Source of the DNA: Poseidonibacter antarcticus
Lineage (GTDB): Bacteria > Campylobacterota > Campylobacteria > Campylobacterales > Arcobacteraceae
Length of the DNA: 64,000 nucleotides
Direction of reading: 5' to 3'
Assembly: GCF_003667345.1 (NCBI RefSeq)
Contig: NZ_RCWF01000001.1
Span: 434,001 to 498,000 of the forward strand
Made by a program: the position numbers and the translations under genes. Position 1 is the first letter of the stretch. Each line of letters starts with the position of its first letter. The notes under the pieces were generated by a model, which was not told the origin of the DNA, did no database searches, and saw nothing but the letters and a program-made list of their open reading frames with translations. Of the stretch, positions 9,335 to 18,068 are shown in pieces.

Positions 9335-10093
9335 ATGGAACCTAACAAAACAATTTGGATAGTTGGTGGAAGTAGTGGTATTGGTTTAGAGTTGGTAAAA
9401 CTTTGTCTTAAAAATAATTATAACATTGTAGTAAGCTCAAGAAATTCTCTAAAAACTAAAGAGCTTTTGGATTTAAAGAATACTTTGCCTGAACAGATTC
9501 ATATACTCGATTTAGATGTAACAAATAAAAAAGATATAAAAGAAAAAGTTAAAGAAGCATGGAGTTGTTTTGATGGAATTGATATATGGTTTTATAATGC
9601 AGGTTCATATGATGTAATGAATATTGATTCTTGGGATAGTGAAAAATTTGAACAGATGAATGAAGTTAATTATCTTGGAGTAACAAGATTAATGACTGAA
9701 CTCATTCCATATTTCAAGAATTCAAATAAAGGTCATTGGGTTTGGAATTCAAGTTTATCTTCATATTTTGGCTTACCTCATGCAGGAGCATATTCTGCTC
9801 CAAAAGCAGCACTTGTTAATTTAGCCCAATCAATACAACCAGAATTAAATTCATTAAATATCAAACTTCAAATAATAAATCATGGTTTTGTCAAAACAAA
9901 ATTAACTGATAAAAATAAGTTTAAGATGCCTCAATTAATGGAAGCTAGTTTTACAGCAGCTAAGATACTTAAAGGTATTGAAAATTCAACTTCTTTTGAA
10001 ATTAGATTTCCATTTATACTATCTTTAGTTCTAAGAATAATTAATTTATTACCATATAGTTTATCTTTAGCCCTAACAAAAAGGAGTATGTAA
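9335..10093 (+). CDS. Short-chain dehydrogenase, first gene of lipid cluster
   Basis: An NAD(P)-dependent SDR of 252 residues. The cofactor motif is GGSSGIG near residue 11, the NAG motif appears as YNAGSYD, and the catalytic Ser/Tyr/Lys are in NSSLSSYFG and YSAPKAALVN. It ends by overlapping the next start by 1 base (TAATG). SDRs of this type are commonly found next to the flavoprotein, DUF1365, cyclopropane-synthase and DUF3833 genes that follow here, so it is probably part of the same lipid-modification pathway; substrate unknown. Confidence 0.85.
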   Translation: MEPNKTIWIVGGSSGIGLELVKLCLKNNYNIVVSSRNSLKTKELLDLKNTLPEQIHILDLDVTNKKDIKEKVKEAWSCFDGIDIWFYNAGSYDVMNIDSWDSEKFEQMNEVNYLGVTRLMTELIPYFKNSNKGHWVWNSSLSSYFGLPHAGAYSAPKAALVNLAQSIQPELNSLNIKLQIINHGFVKTKLTDKNKFKMPQLMEASFTAAKILKGIENSTSFEIRFPFILSLVLRIINLLPYSLSLALTKRSM

Positions 10094-10512
10094 TGAAATC
10101 AAAAAATTACATACTATTTTTTGAAAATTTAAATATAAATACTTCAATTGAAGAATATAAAAAAGTATTTGATCTAAATGCAAAATTTAAAGATCCTTTT
10201 CATAAAGTAACTGGATTAGAAAAGATTTATAAAATATTTCAAGATATGTATACAAAACTTGATAACCCAAAATTTAAGATTATTGAAGTTATTGCAGAAG
10301 ATAAAATCATATATATAAAATGGGATTTTGAATTTAAATTTAAAAATAAATCAAAACAAGAATCTTTTGAAGGTATTAGTAGAGTAGAATTTAATAATGA
10401 AGGAAAAGCAATATCACACATTGATTATTGGGATTCTGTTGAAAATTTATATGAAAAAATTCCTATACTTTCATTTTTTATTAAACTGATTAAAAATAAA
10501 ATAAAAAGTTAA
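10093..10512 (+). CDS. NTF2-like (SnoaL-type) protein
   Basis: A 139-residue protein with the cone-fold pattern of the NTF2/SnoaL superfamily: FKDPFHKVTGLEKIYKIFQDMY near the front, IIYIKWDFEFKF in the middle, and SHIDYWDSVENLYEKIPIL at the end. Members are small hydrolases, isomerases or ligand-binding proteins; no catalytic role can be assigned here. It sits translationally coupled to the upstream SDR and 4 bp before the MFS gene, and such NTF2-like genes recur in clusters with DUF1365 and cyclopropane synthases. Confidence 0.75.
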   Translation: MKSKNYILFFENLNINTSIEEYKKVFDLNAKFKDPFHKVTGLEKIYKIFQDMYTKLDNPKFKIIEVIAEDKIIYIKWDFEFKFKNKSKQESFEGISRVEFNNEGKAISHIDYWDSVENLYEKIPILSFFIKLIKNKIKS

Positions 10513-10516
10513 TACC

Positions 10517-11782
10517 ATGAATTCAAAACTTAAAAAAAAAGAGGTTCTTTATTATAGTTTGATTGCATTACCTTTAGCAATAATTGGATTACCTTTATAT
10601 ATTTATATTCCAACATTTTATGCAACTGATGTTGGTTTAGACATTGCAATAGTTGGTTTATTAATTTTTATAGCAAGAGTAAGTGACGTATTTACTGATC
10701 CTTTTTTCGGTTACTTAAGTGATAAATGTGTTCAATGGTTCAATAGTAGAAAACCTTTAATGATAGTGGGTAGTCTTATCTTAATTTACAGTTTCTATAG
10801 TCTCATTAATCCAAATAAAGAGTTTCCTCAAATTTGGCTCTTACTATACTCAATATTAATATATATTGGTTGGAGTATGATTAATATTCCATACTTAACA
10901 TGGAGTTCAGAAATAAGCTTTAATAAAATTGATACAACAACTTTAAATACTTCTAGAGAAATGTTTACAATTATTGGTGTTATTATTGCTTTACTTATTC
11001 CTTATATTTATGGTGTATCTCAAAACCCAAAAGAAACATTAGAACTACTTTTATATTCTTTTCTAATACTTTTTATTCCTTTATTTTTTATAAGTATAAA
11101 AAATATTAATATTAAATCAAATAGCACTAATAATGAATTTAATCTAACAAAAATAAAAAAAATTTATACAGATATTTCAGATTTAAAATATTTACAAATA
11201 GGATACTTTTTTAATAACCTAGCAAATGCGTTACCAGCAACTCTTTTTCTACTTTTCATTGAGTTTGTTATCCAAGAAAAAGACTCAAGTGGAATGATAT
11301 TAGTTTTATATTTTTGTTCAGCAGTTATTGCACTTCCATTTTGGAATTTACTAGCCAATAAAATAGGTAAAAAAAAGACTTGGTTACTTTCTATATTTTT
11401 AGCTTTAATTGCATTTATTTATGTTCCTTTTTTAGAAGCTAAAGATTTAAACTTATTTATTATTATTAGTATTGTTACAGGTTTATCTCTTGGTGCAGAT
11501 ATGGCCCTACCTACTTCGATTCAAAGTGATGTAGTACAAACAATCAATACAAAGAATGAAAATATTTCTGGATTGCTTTTTGGTATTTGGACAATGATTA
11601 CAAAACTATCATTAGCGCTTTCAGTTGCTTTTAGTTTTTTAATATTAGGTTTATTTAATTTTGAAGCAGACTCTCCTTCTGAACTATCTCTTTTTGTCTT
11701 AACTACTTTATACGGTTTAGTACCTATTTTCTTTAAATTACTAGCCATTTATTTTATTAGAAAATATTTTCATGATAGATAA
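10517..11782 (+). CDS. MFS transporter, glycoside/pentoside/cation-like (MelB fold)
   Basis: A 421-residue integral membrane protein with about 12 predicted helices. The first helices with DVFTDPFFGYLSDKC (the DxxxDPxxGxxSD motif) and the later block ALPFWNLLANKIGKKKTW resemble the GPH/MelB branch of MFS. In this setting it may move a lipid or lipid precursor rather than a sugar; that is inference from the neighbours only. It lies inside the lipid cluster, and the next gene starts 76 bp later after a possible internal promoter (TATAAT at 11833-11838). Confidence 0.85.
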   Translation: MNSKLKKKEVLYYSLIALPLAIIGLPLYIYIPTFYATDVGLDIAIVGLLIFIARVSDVFTDPFFGYLSDKCVQWFNSRKPLMIVGSLILIYSFYSLINPNKEFPQIWLLLYSILIYIGWSMINIPYLTWSSEISFNKIDTTTLNTSREMFTIIGVIIALLIPYIYGVSQNPKETLELLLYSFLILFIPLFFISIKNINIKSNSTNNEFNLTKIKKIYTDISDLKYLQIGYFFNNLANALPATLFLLFIEFVIQEKDSSGMILVLYFCSAVIALPFWNLLANKIGKKKTWLLSIFLALIAFIYVPFLEAKDLNLFIIISIVTGLSLGADMALPTSIQSDVVQTINTKNENISGLLFGIWTMITKLSLALSVAFSFLILGLFNFEADSPSELSLFVLTTLYGLVPIFFKLLAIYFIRKYFHDR

Positions 11783-11858
11783 TCTTTTTATGAACGAACA
11801 TTTTATAGCTACAAAGATACTTTAAATAAATATATAATAACAGCACAAGGAGATTAAG

Positions 11859-12392
11859 ATGAAACAATCTTTCACATATATATTTACAATTTTTATTATC
11901 ACTCAAGCTTCTATTGTATATGCCAATACACCAAAAGCTATTGAAAATATAAACCCATCTTTGTTTAGTGGCTTATGGTATGAAATGGCAAGAACATACA
12001 ACAGTTTTGAGAAAGACTGCGTTGCAGCTACTGTTGAATATAAATTAGTAGAACCTCTTAAATATGAAATAAAAAATAGATGTTTTGAAAAAAACATAGG
12101 TGAAAAACTTATCGAATATAATGGAACAGCAGTACCTTCAAAGGGAAATAATATGTCAGAAATAGACATGACATATTTTTGGTTATTTACAAAAAGATAT
12201 AAAATCATTTATTTAGATGATTATGAATCTGCAGTACTTGTAGATAATGATTTAGAATATGTATGGATAATGAATAGAAAGCCTTTTATGCAAAAAGAAA
12301 AGCTTTATAAAATTGTTGGTTTTTTAGAAAAATATATGGATACATCAAAATTGATTTACACACCACAAGATAAGCAAGGAAGATACAAATGA
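11859..12392 (+). CDS. Lipocalin (Blc-like), exported
   Basis: A 177-residue lipocalin with an N-terminal signal sequence (residues about 1-22, ending VYANTP). The first conserved lipocalin block is FSGLWYEMARTYNSFEKDC; later blocks DMTYFWLFTKRYKIIYLDD and YVWIMNRKPF match the Blc subfamily (second G-x-W-like and R motifs). No lipobox cysteine is seen, so it may be soluble in the periplasm. Bacterial lipocalins bind lysophospholipids and fatty acids, which fits the adjacent fatty-acid-modifying genes. The ribosome site AAGGAGAT lies just before the ATG. It overlaps the next gene by 4 bp. Confidence 0.88.
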   Translation: MKQSFTYIFTIFIITQASIVYANTPKAIENINPSLFSGLWYEMARTYNSFEKDCVAATVEYKLVEPLKYEIKNRCFEKNIGEKLIEYNGTAVPSKGNNMSEIDMTYFWLFTKRYKIIYLDDYESAVLVDNDLEYVWIMNRKPFMQKEKLYKIVGFLEKYMDTSKLIYTPQDKQGRYK

Positions 12393-13654
12393 AAAATTAT
12401 AAAAAACTAAAAATTGCTGTTTTAGGTGCAGGAATAAGTGGATTAGGTTCTGCTTACTTATTAAGTAAAAAATACGATGTTGATTTATATGAAAAAGAAA
12501 ACAGACTAGGAGGACACGCTAGGACTACACAAGTTACAGAAGATAATAATACATTTGGAGTAGATACAGGTTTCCTAGTTTTTAATCATGAAACTTATCC
12601 CTTATTGACAAAGCTTTTTAAAGAACTTGATGTAAAAATAGAAAATAGTGATATGAGTTTTGCATTTTGGAACCAAAAAACAAATCTTGCTTATAATGGG
12701 GAATCGTTAAAAGGAATGTTTTTTCAAAAGAAAAATCTATTTTCTTATTCTCATTTAAAAATGATTAAAGATATATTGAAATTTAATAAAAAAGCTAATA
12801 GTGATTTGAAATCTAATTCTTATGATTTAGATTTATCATTAGGCGATTATTTAGAAGAGTATTCATCTTATTTTAAAGAAAGATATATTATCCCTATGGG
12901 TGCATCAATTTGGTCTACACCTAGTGATAAAATGAATGATTTTCCAGCAAGAACATTTCTACATTTTTTTGAAAATCATGGATTATTAGGAATTGATACA
13001 CAACACCAGTGGTTAACAGTAAGTGGTGGTTCTATTAATTATGTAAATAAGATATCAGAAAGAATCTCTGGAAATATCATAAAAAATAGTGATGTAATAA
13101 GTGTCAAAAGAGAAAACGACAAAGTAATCTTAGTACACGATGATAATAGGGAAACTACTTATGACAAAATAATATTTGCTATGCATGCACCTGATGCTTT
13201 ACAACTACTTGATGAACCAACAGTTGATGAGTTAAATATTTTATCATCTTTTGAATATAAAGAAAACAAAGCACTTTTACATACAGATAAAAACGCTTTG
13301 TATCCAAATAAAGGAATTTACGCAGCATGGAATTATAAAACTAATACTAAAGATGGTAAAAATGACGAAAATGTAACTTTATCTTATTGGATTAATAGAC
13401 TACAAAACTTAAAGTCTAAAAAAGACTATTTTGTATCTTTAAATGAAACACAAGAAGTAAATGAAGTAATAGAAAAAATTTCATACGAACATCCACAGTT
13501 TGATAAAAAAGCAATTGAAGCACAAAGTAAGAGATCTGTAATAAATGGGAAAAACAACACATATTTTGCAGGTGCTTATTGGAGATATGGATTTCATGAA
13601 GATGGACTATATTCTGCAAATACAATAGCACAAGAATTTGGATGTGAGTTATGA
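12389..13654 (+). CDS. FAD-dependent amine-oxidase-like oxidoreductase
   Basis: A 421-residue flavoprotein. The N-terminus carries the dinucleotide-binding motif VLGAGISGLGSAYLL, an acidic YEKENRLGGHARTT block, and the C-terminus ends TYFAGAYWRYGFHEDGLYSA, the FAD-contacting element of this family. Proteins of this kind sit with DUF1365 and a cyclopropane-synthase-like methyltransferase in many proteobacteria; in alphaproteobacteria related genes take part in the singlet-oxygen response and in making methylated or furan fatty acids. I infer a desaturase or oxidase role on an acyl chain. Four-base overlaps on both sides support translational coupling. Confidence 0.88.
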   Translation: MKNYKKLKIAVLGAGISGLGSAYLLSKKYDVDLYEKENRLGGHARTTQVTEDNNTFGVDTGFLVFNHETYPLLTKLFKELDVKIENSDMSFAFWNQKTNLAYNGESLKGMFFQKKNLFSYSHLKMIKDILKFNKKANSDLKSNSYDLDLSLGDYLEEYSSYFKERYIIPMGASIWSTPSDKMNDFPARTFLHFFENHGLLGIDTQHQWLTVSGGSINYVNKISERISGNIIKNSDVISVKRENDKVILVHDDNRETTYDKIIFAMHAPDALQLLDEPTVDELNILSSFEYKENKALLHTDKNALYPNKGIYAAWNYKTNTKDGKNDENVTLSYWINRLQNLKSKKDYFVSLNETQEVNEVIEKISYEHPQFDKKAIEAQSKRSVINGKNNTYFAGAYWRYGFHEDGLYSANTIAQEFGCEL

Positions 13655-14391
13655 GTCACAAGTTTCAAGAAGGAATAATTTACCATAAAAGAGTAAGCCC
13701 TAAAAAGCATGATTTTAAATATAAATTTTTTATGCTCGATATTGATATAAATTCTTTTTCGGAACTTGAGAATAAGTACTTTTCTAAAAATAGCTTTAAC
13801 TTATTTTCTTTTAATACAAAAGACCATTTTGGAGAAAGTGACGATTTTAAGAAAAATGTAAAAGGGTTATTAGAAAAATATCAAATAAAAGAAACAAATA
13901 AAATGAGATTTATTACACTTCCAAGTATTTTGGGTTATGTATTTAATCCTATTAGTATGTTGATTCTTTTTAAAGAAGAAAAGCCTACTTATATGCTAGC
14001 TGAAGTACATAACTATAATGGAGGAAGAATTATCTATTGTGTAAAACTAGAATCAAAAGATAATATCCATTACAAAGGAATAGGAAATAAAGATATGTAT
14101 GTTTCACCTTTCTTCAAATCAGTTGGAAGATATGCTTTTTCATTAAGGTATGAAGAGAATAACTTTTCATTAGGAATTAACCTTTTTGAGAAAGATACAA
14201 AAATGCTAACAACAACACTTGTTGCAAAATCACTTGAATTCAATGAATCAAATGTAGTCAAACTTTTTTTTAGGCATTTTCTATTAACAGTATTAGTAGT
14301 TACTAGAACAATATGGCAAAGTTTAAAACTTAAATTAAAAGGCTTAACATGGAATAAGCCAAATAAAAAAGACCAAGTAAGGAGGGCATAA
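13651..14391 (+). CDS. DUF1365 family protein
   Basis: A 246-residue DUF1365 protein. Visible family blocks are YHKRVSPKKHDFKYKFFMLDID at the start, FITLPSILGYVFNPISM in the middle, and KDMYVSPFFKSVGRYAF with a following F-S-L-R. Biochemical function is not established for the family, but it is nearly always next to a flavin oxidoreductase and a CFA-like methyltransferase, as here. It overlaps the flavoprotein gene by 4 bp and is separated from the synthase gene by 2 bp, with the site AAGGAGGG before the next ATG. No signal peptide or lipobox is seen. Confidence 0.88.
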   Translation: MSHKFQEGIIYHKRVSPKKHDFKYKFFMLDIDINSFSELENKYFSKNSFNLFSFNTKDHFGESDDFKKNVKGLLEKYQIKETNKMRFITLPSILGYVFNPISMLILFKEEKPTYMLAEVHNYNGGRIIYCVKLESKDNIHYKGIGNKDMYVSPFFKSVGRYAFSLRYEENNFSLGINLFEKDTKMLTTTLVAKSLEFNESNVVKLFFRHFLLTVLVVTRTIWQSLKLKLKGLTWNKPNKKDQVRRA

Positions 14392-14393
14392 TT

Positions 14394-15620
14394 ATGAAAA
14401 CTTTTTGGAATAAATTAGGTGATCAATATTTATCAAAAATCACACAAGGAACTTTAGATGTAATTTTTAGTGATGGTACAAAAAAAATATATGGAAATAA
14501 TCAAGAACCAAAAGCTAAGCTTGTATTGAATAATGCAGATTTATTTAAAAGGTTAACTCTTTTTGGAGATATAGGTTTTGCAGAGAGTTTTATGGATAAA
14601 GACTTTGAATGTGATGATTTAACAGCTTTAATAAAAATTGGAATCATTAATTCACAAGAATTAGAAACAAAAAGTGAAGATGCAAAAAAATTTTCTCTTC
14701 ATAATTTATTCCCAATAGTTAATAAATTAAAGCACTCTTTACGAAAAAATTCGAAAACACGTTCACAAAAAAATATTCAAGAACATTATGATTTATCAAA
14801 TGAATTTTTTGAATTATTCTTAGATGATACAATGATGTACTCATCAGCTGTATTTGAAAAACCAGATGAACCTTTATTTGAAGCTCAAAAAAGAAAAATA
14901 GATATATTAGCAAAAAAACTAAATCTAAAAAAAGGTTCAAAAGTACTTGAAATTGGATCTGGATGGGGTGCTATGGCTATGCACTTGGTAAAAGAATATG
15001 ATTGTGAAGTTACCACATTAACACTATCTAAAGAGCAAAAAAAACTTTGTGAAGGTAGATTCAAAGAACATAATATAGAAGAGTCAGTAAATGTAATGTT
15101 AAAAGATTATAGAGATATGCAAGGGCAATTTGATGCAGTAATTGCAGTTGAAATGTTTGAAGCAGTTGGACGTGAATATTTTGATGTATTCTTTAAAAAA
15201 TGTGAAGAGTTACTAAATCCTAGTGGAATATTAGTAATGCAAATAATCACAATGCCAGATCAAAGATATAACGCATATTGTAAAGGTACTGATTTTATTC
15301 AAAAGTATATTTTCCCAGGAGGTCATCTTCCTAGTGTTGGAAAGATACTTGATGTTACTAGTAAAAATACAAAATTAAACCTTCTTCATATGGAAGAATA
15401 TACAGAGCATTATGCAAAAACACTTAATATTTGGCATAAAAATTTCAATGCAAAAATTGAACACATTAAAAAATTAGGGTTTGATGAATATTTTGTTAGA
15501 ATGTGGAAAATGTACCTTTGTTATTGTGAAGCAGCCTTTTTAACAAGAAATATTAATCTTGTTCAAGTTTCGTTTACTAGATATCAAAATACAGCTTTAA
15601 ATTCAGGATTAGTAGAATGA
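14394..15620 (+). CDS. cfa: Cyclopropane-fatty-acyl-phospholipid synthase family methyltransferase
   Basis: A 408-residue SAM-dependent enzyme of the CFA synthase family, acting on unsaturated acyl chains of membrane phospholipids. The SAM motif is VLEIGSGWGAMAMHLVKEY (about 185-203), preceded by the family block NIQEHYDLSNEFFELFLDDTMMYS and followed by AVEMFEAVG and the segment IFPGGHLPS. The N-terminal domain (about 1-120) is the shorter lipid-binding type. In clusters with DUF1365 and the flavoprotein, such enzymes may methylate rather than cyclopropanate the chain, so the product is uncertain. It overlaps the DUF3833 gene by 4 bp. Confidence 0.9.
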   Translation: MKTFWNKLGDQYLSKITQGTLDVIFSDGTKKIYGNNQEPKAKLVLNNADLFKRLTLFGDIGFAESFMDKDFECDDLTALIKIGIINSQELETKSEDAKKFSLHNLFPIVNKLKHSLRKNSKTRSQKNIQEHYDLSNEFFELFLDDTMMYSSAVFEKPDEPLFEAQKRKIDILAKKLNLKKGSKVLEIGSGWGAMAMHLVKEYDCEVTTLTLSKEQKKLCEGRFKEHNIEESVNVMLKDYRDMQGQFDAVIAVEMFEAVGREYFDVFFKKCEELLNPSGILVMQIITMPDQRYNAYCKGTDFIQKYIFPGGHLPSVGKILDVTSKNTKLNLLHMEEYTEHYAKTLNIWHKNFNAKIEHIKKLGFDEYFVRMWKMYLCYCEAAFLTRNINLVQVSFTRYQNTALNSGLVE

Positions 15621-16147
15621 AACTAAAACTGATACTTTTAATAGCTATATTTTTAATTTTTACAGGATGTTCAAAAATGCAAATAGAAGATTTTACAAAT
15701 AAAAAACCAGAGTTTATTCCTCAAGAATATTTTAATGGTACGTTAAGAGCTTATGGATTAGTAAAAGATAGAAGTGGAAAAATTATTAGAACTTTTAAAG
15801 GTGAATTAATTGGTTCTTGGGATGAAAAGGGAATTGGAACATTAGATGAAAAATTTATATATGATGATGGAGAAAAACTATCAAGAATATGGAAATTAAA
15901 ACCTACTGGAAAAAAAACTTTTGATGCAACAGCAGGAGATATTGTAGGTACTGCAAAAATGATTGCAAATGGAAATACAGTTATGATTGATTATATAATG
16001 GAAGTACCTTATAATGATTCGACTATTAATATTTCTGTAAAAGATTGGCTTCATTTACAAGAAGATGGTGTAATAATAAATCACTCTAAAATGAAAAAAT
16101 TTGGATTCACAGTAGGTGAACTTATTATCACAATAATAAAAGATTAA
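15617..16147 (+). CDS. DUF3833 lipoprotein
   Basis: A 176-residue predicted lipoprotein. The signal sequence ends in LIFTGC-SKM, a clear lipobox with Cys18, then the DUF3833 body: FNGTLRAYGLVKDRSGKIIRTF, WKLKPTGKKTFDATAGDIVGTA and VKDWLHLQEDGVIIN. Function is unknown. The family is a stable companion of CFA-like synthases and DUF1365, which points to an envelope partner of the same lipid chemistry. The coding start overlaps the upstream stop by 4 bp; about 90 bp separate it from the phasin-like gene. Confidence 0.88.
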   Translation: MKLKLILLIAIFLIFTGCSKMQIEDFTNKKPEFIPQEYFNGTLRAYGLVKDRSGKIIRTFKGELIGSWDEKGIGTLDEKFIYDDGEKLSRIWKLKPTGKKTFDATAGDIVGTAKMIANGNTVMIDYIMEVPYNDSTINISVKDWLHLQEDGVIINHSKMKKFGFTVGELIITIIKD

Positions 16148-16235
16148 AATAAGAAGATATCGTAAATTTTATAAGCTAATGAATACTTTGATTTGTTATA
16201 GAAAAAATAATTTCAATTTATAAAAAGGATAAAAA

Positions 16236-16508
16236 ATGTTAAAAGAATTAGCAAATACAATACTTGGTGCTTCAGTAATAGCAAGACAAAAAATGGAAGA
16301 AGAATTAAAAGTATTAGAAGGTAAAGGAAAAATTAAAAAATCTGATGCAAAAGATTTAATGAAATCTTTTGAAAAAAAAGGCAAAGCAGAAAACAAACGA
16401 ATTAAAAAACAAATGAAATCTATGATGAAAGAGATTATAAATGAGCTTGGCCTTGCTACAAAAAAAGATTTGATGAAACTAGAAGAAGAGTTGAAAAAAA
16501 CCAAGTAA
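16236..16508 (+). CDS. Phasin-like small helical protein
   Basis: A 90-residue, lysine-rich, fully helical protein (LKELANTILGASVIARQKMEEEL, then KSDAKDLMKSFEKKGK and a C-terminal TKKDLMKLEEELKK). The pattern resembles PhaI/PhaF-type phasins, which coat polyhydroxyalkanoate granules. A similar protein lies next to UbiB/ABC1-type kinases in various bacteria, and here it is directly upstream of one, 10 bp from its presumed start. A general scaffold role is as likely as granule binding. The ribosome site AAAAGGAT precedes its ATG. An antisense frame of similar length here looks like a shadow. Confidence 0.7.
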   Translation: MLKELANTILGASVIARQKMEEELKVLEGKGKIKKSDAKDLMKSFEKKGKAENKRIKKQMKSMMKEIINELGLATKKDLMKLEEELKKTK

Positions 16509-16518
16509 AGGATAAGTT

Positions 16519-18057
16519 ATAAAATATTATTCACTATTAAGAGTTTATAGAGTTTTTACTTTTTTACTAACGGTTTATTTAGTTATTAAGAAAAAAAAGA
16601 GTTTTCTATTAATTACACCTCTTAAACCAAAAAAATTAAAATATACAATTGTTAGTCTTGGTGCTAGTTTTATAAAACTAGCTCAAGTTTTAGCAACTAG
16701 ATCAGATTTTTTTTTAGAAGATTATTTAGAAGAATTAAAAGGTCTTCATGACCAAATTCCTGCAATGAAAGAAAAAGATTTTAAAGAAATTTATAATATA
16801 TCTTTTAAAGATAAAGATATTTTTACAAGTTTTGAAGATATTCCAATTGCATCAGCATCTATTGGTCAAGTTCACAAAGCATATTTAAAAAATGGTAAAA
16901 AAGTTGCAGTTAAAATAAGAAGAAAAGGAATTAAAGAGCAAGTTTTAGCAGACATTAAAATCATAAGCTTTTTCAATACACTTTTTAAACCACTATTTTC
17001 TTCATATACAAAAAATTCAATTGAATCAGTAATTTCAGAATTCTCAAAAATGATTGTTGAAGAAGTAAGTCTTAATAAAGAAATGACAAATCTAAAAACA
17101 TTCAAAAAAGTATACAAAAAGCAAAATATAAGATTTCCAAAAGCTTATGCAAAATATTCTTGTGATGATGCTCTAGTTATGAGTTTTGAAGAAGGTTTTA
17201 GATTTGATGACAAAGAAAATATATTAGGTCATAATATTGATTTCAAAGCTATTATTGCAAATCTTGTAGACTTTTATACAACACAAATGTTAATAAATGG
17301 ATATTTTCATGCAGATCCACATCCAGGAAATTTATTAGTAAACAAAAAAGGTGAATTAATTTTACTTGATTTTGGAATGGTAAAGACAATTCCAAATGAT
17401 AAAAGAATAGCTATTATTGAGCTTATTAAAGCTGCTAACGAACAAGATTATGAAACATATATAAGTGCCAGCAAAAGATTAGGAACGATTGCTTATGAAG
17501 CTCCTACAAGTGAATTAGCAGAATTTACAGCAAAAATGTTTGATATTTTCTCAAATAATAATCTAGATAGTGAATCAATGCAAAAACTTGCATTTGAAGT
17601 TTTAGAAAGTACAAGAGATTTACCTTTTAAACTTCCAAGTGATGCTATTTATATTTTAAGAGTAAGTGCTATTATTGAAGGATTAGGTACTACATATATT
17701 GAGAATTTCAATGGTGTAAAAGATATTCTTCCAATATTAACAAAAAATCTTCCAAAAGCATTAGGTGCTAAAGAGTCAATATCTGAAACAATTGTTGAAG
17801 AGGTAAAAGATCTACCATTTATGATAAAAAATTTAAAGACAGTTATTAGAAAAGCTAGTGAAGGTACTCTTGAAGTTGAGTTATCAAATAATCAGTTAGA
17901 GTTTATTGCAAATAGTACTAAAAAACTTTTAAAATCATATGCTATATCTCTTGGGCTTATTTTTGCATCAATTTTCTATGTATTGTATGGCTTTGAACCC
18001 AAAGAGGTTTCAATAGGACTTTTTTTATTAGGATTTGTAAGATTGATATATAAATAA
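16519..18057 (+). CDS. ubiB: ABC1/UbiB-family atypical kinase, AUA start
   Basis: A 512-residue UbiB-like protein kinase/ATPase, a family that supports ubiquinone or lipid metabolism. The conserved KxGQ-type N-lobe segment appears as LGASFIKLAQVLATRSDFF, ahead of the first ATG (16765), so that ATG cannot be the real start. The frame is open back to the TAA at 16513; there is no ATG, GTG or TTG upstream. An AAAGGA ribosome site lies 6 bases before an ATA (16519-16521) that begins (M)KYYSLLRVYRVF. Later motifs are ASASIGQVHKAYL, the catalytic HADPHPGNLLV and the DFGMVK metal site. A C-terminal pair of hydrophobic segments anchors it. The AUA start is the odd point; a lesion of ATG is the alternative. 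Confidence 0.85.
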   Translation: MKYYSLLRVYRVFTFLLTVYLVIKKKKSFLLITPLKPKKLKYTIVSLGASFIKLAQVLATRSDFFLEDYLEELKGLHDQIPAMKEKDFKEIYNISFKDKDIFTSFEDIPIASASIGQVHKAYLKNGKKVAVKIRRKGIKEQVLADIKIISFFNTLFKPLFSSYTKNSIESVISEFSKMIVEEVSLNKEMTNLKTFKKVYKKQNIRFPKAYAKYSCDDALVMSFEEGFRFDDKENILGHNIDFKAIIANLVDFYTTQMLINGYFHADPHPGNLLVNKKGELILLDFGMVKTIPNDKRIAIIELIKAANEQDYETYISASKRLGTIAYEAPTSELAEFTAKMFDIFSNNNLDSESMQKLAFEVLESTRDLPFKLPSDAIYILRVSAIIEGLGTTYIENFNGVKDILPILTKNLPKALGAKESISETIVEEVKDLPFMIKNLKTVIRKASEGTLEVELSNNQLEFIANSTKKLLKSYAISLGLIFASIFYVLYGFEPKEVSIGLFLLGFVRLIYK

Positions 18058-18068
18058 GATATATTAGG

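Noticed and set aside
11903-12208. Antisense frame inside the lipocalin gene
   Set aside because: The lipocalin motifs on the plus strand are clear; the other frame has no recognisable features.
16196-16504. Antisense frame over the phasin-like gene
   Set aside because: It is Phe/Ser-rich as expected for the complement of a Lys/Glu-rich helical protein, and there is no ribosome site before it.
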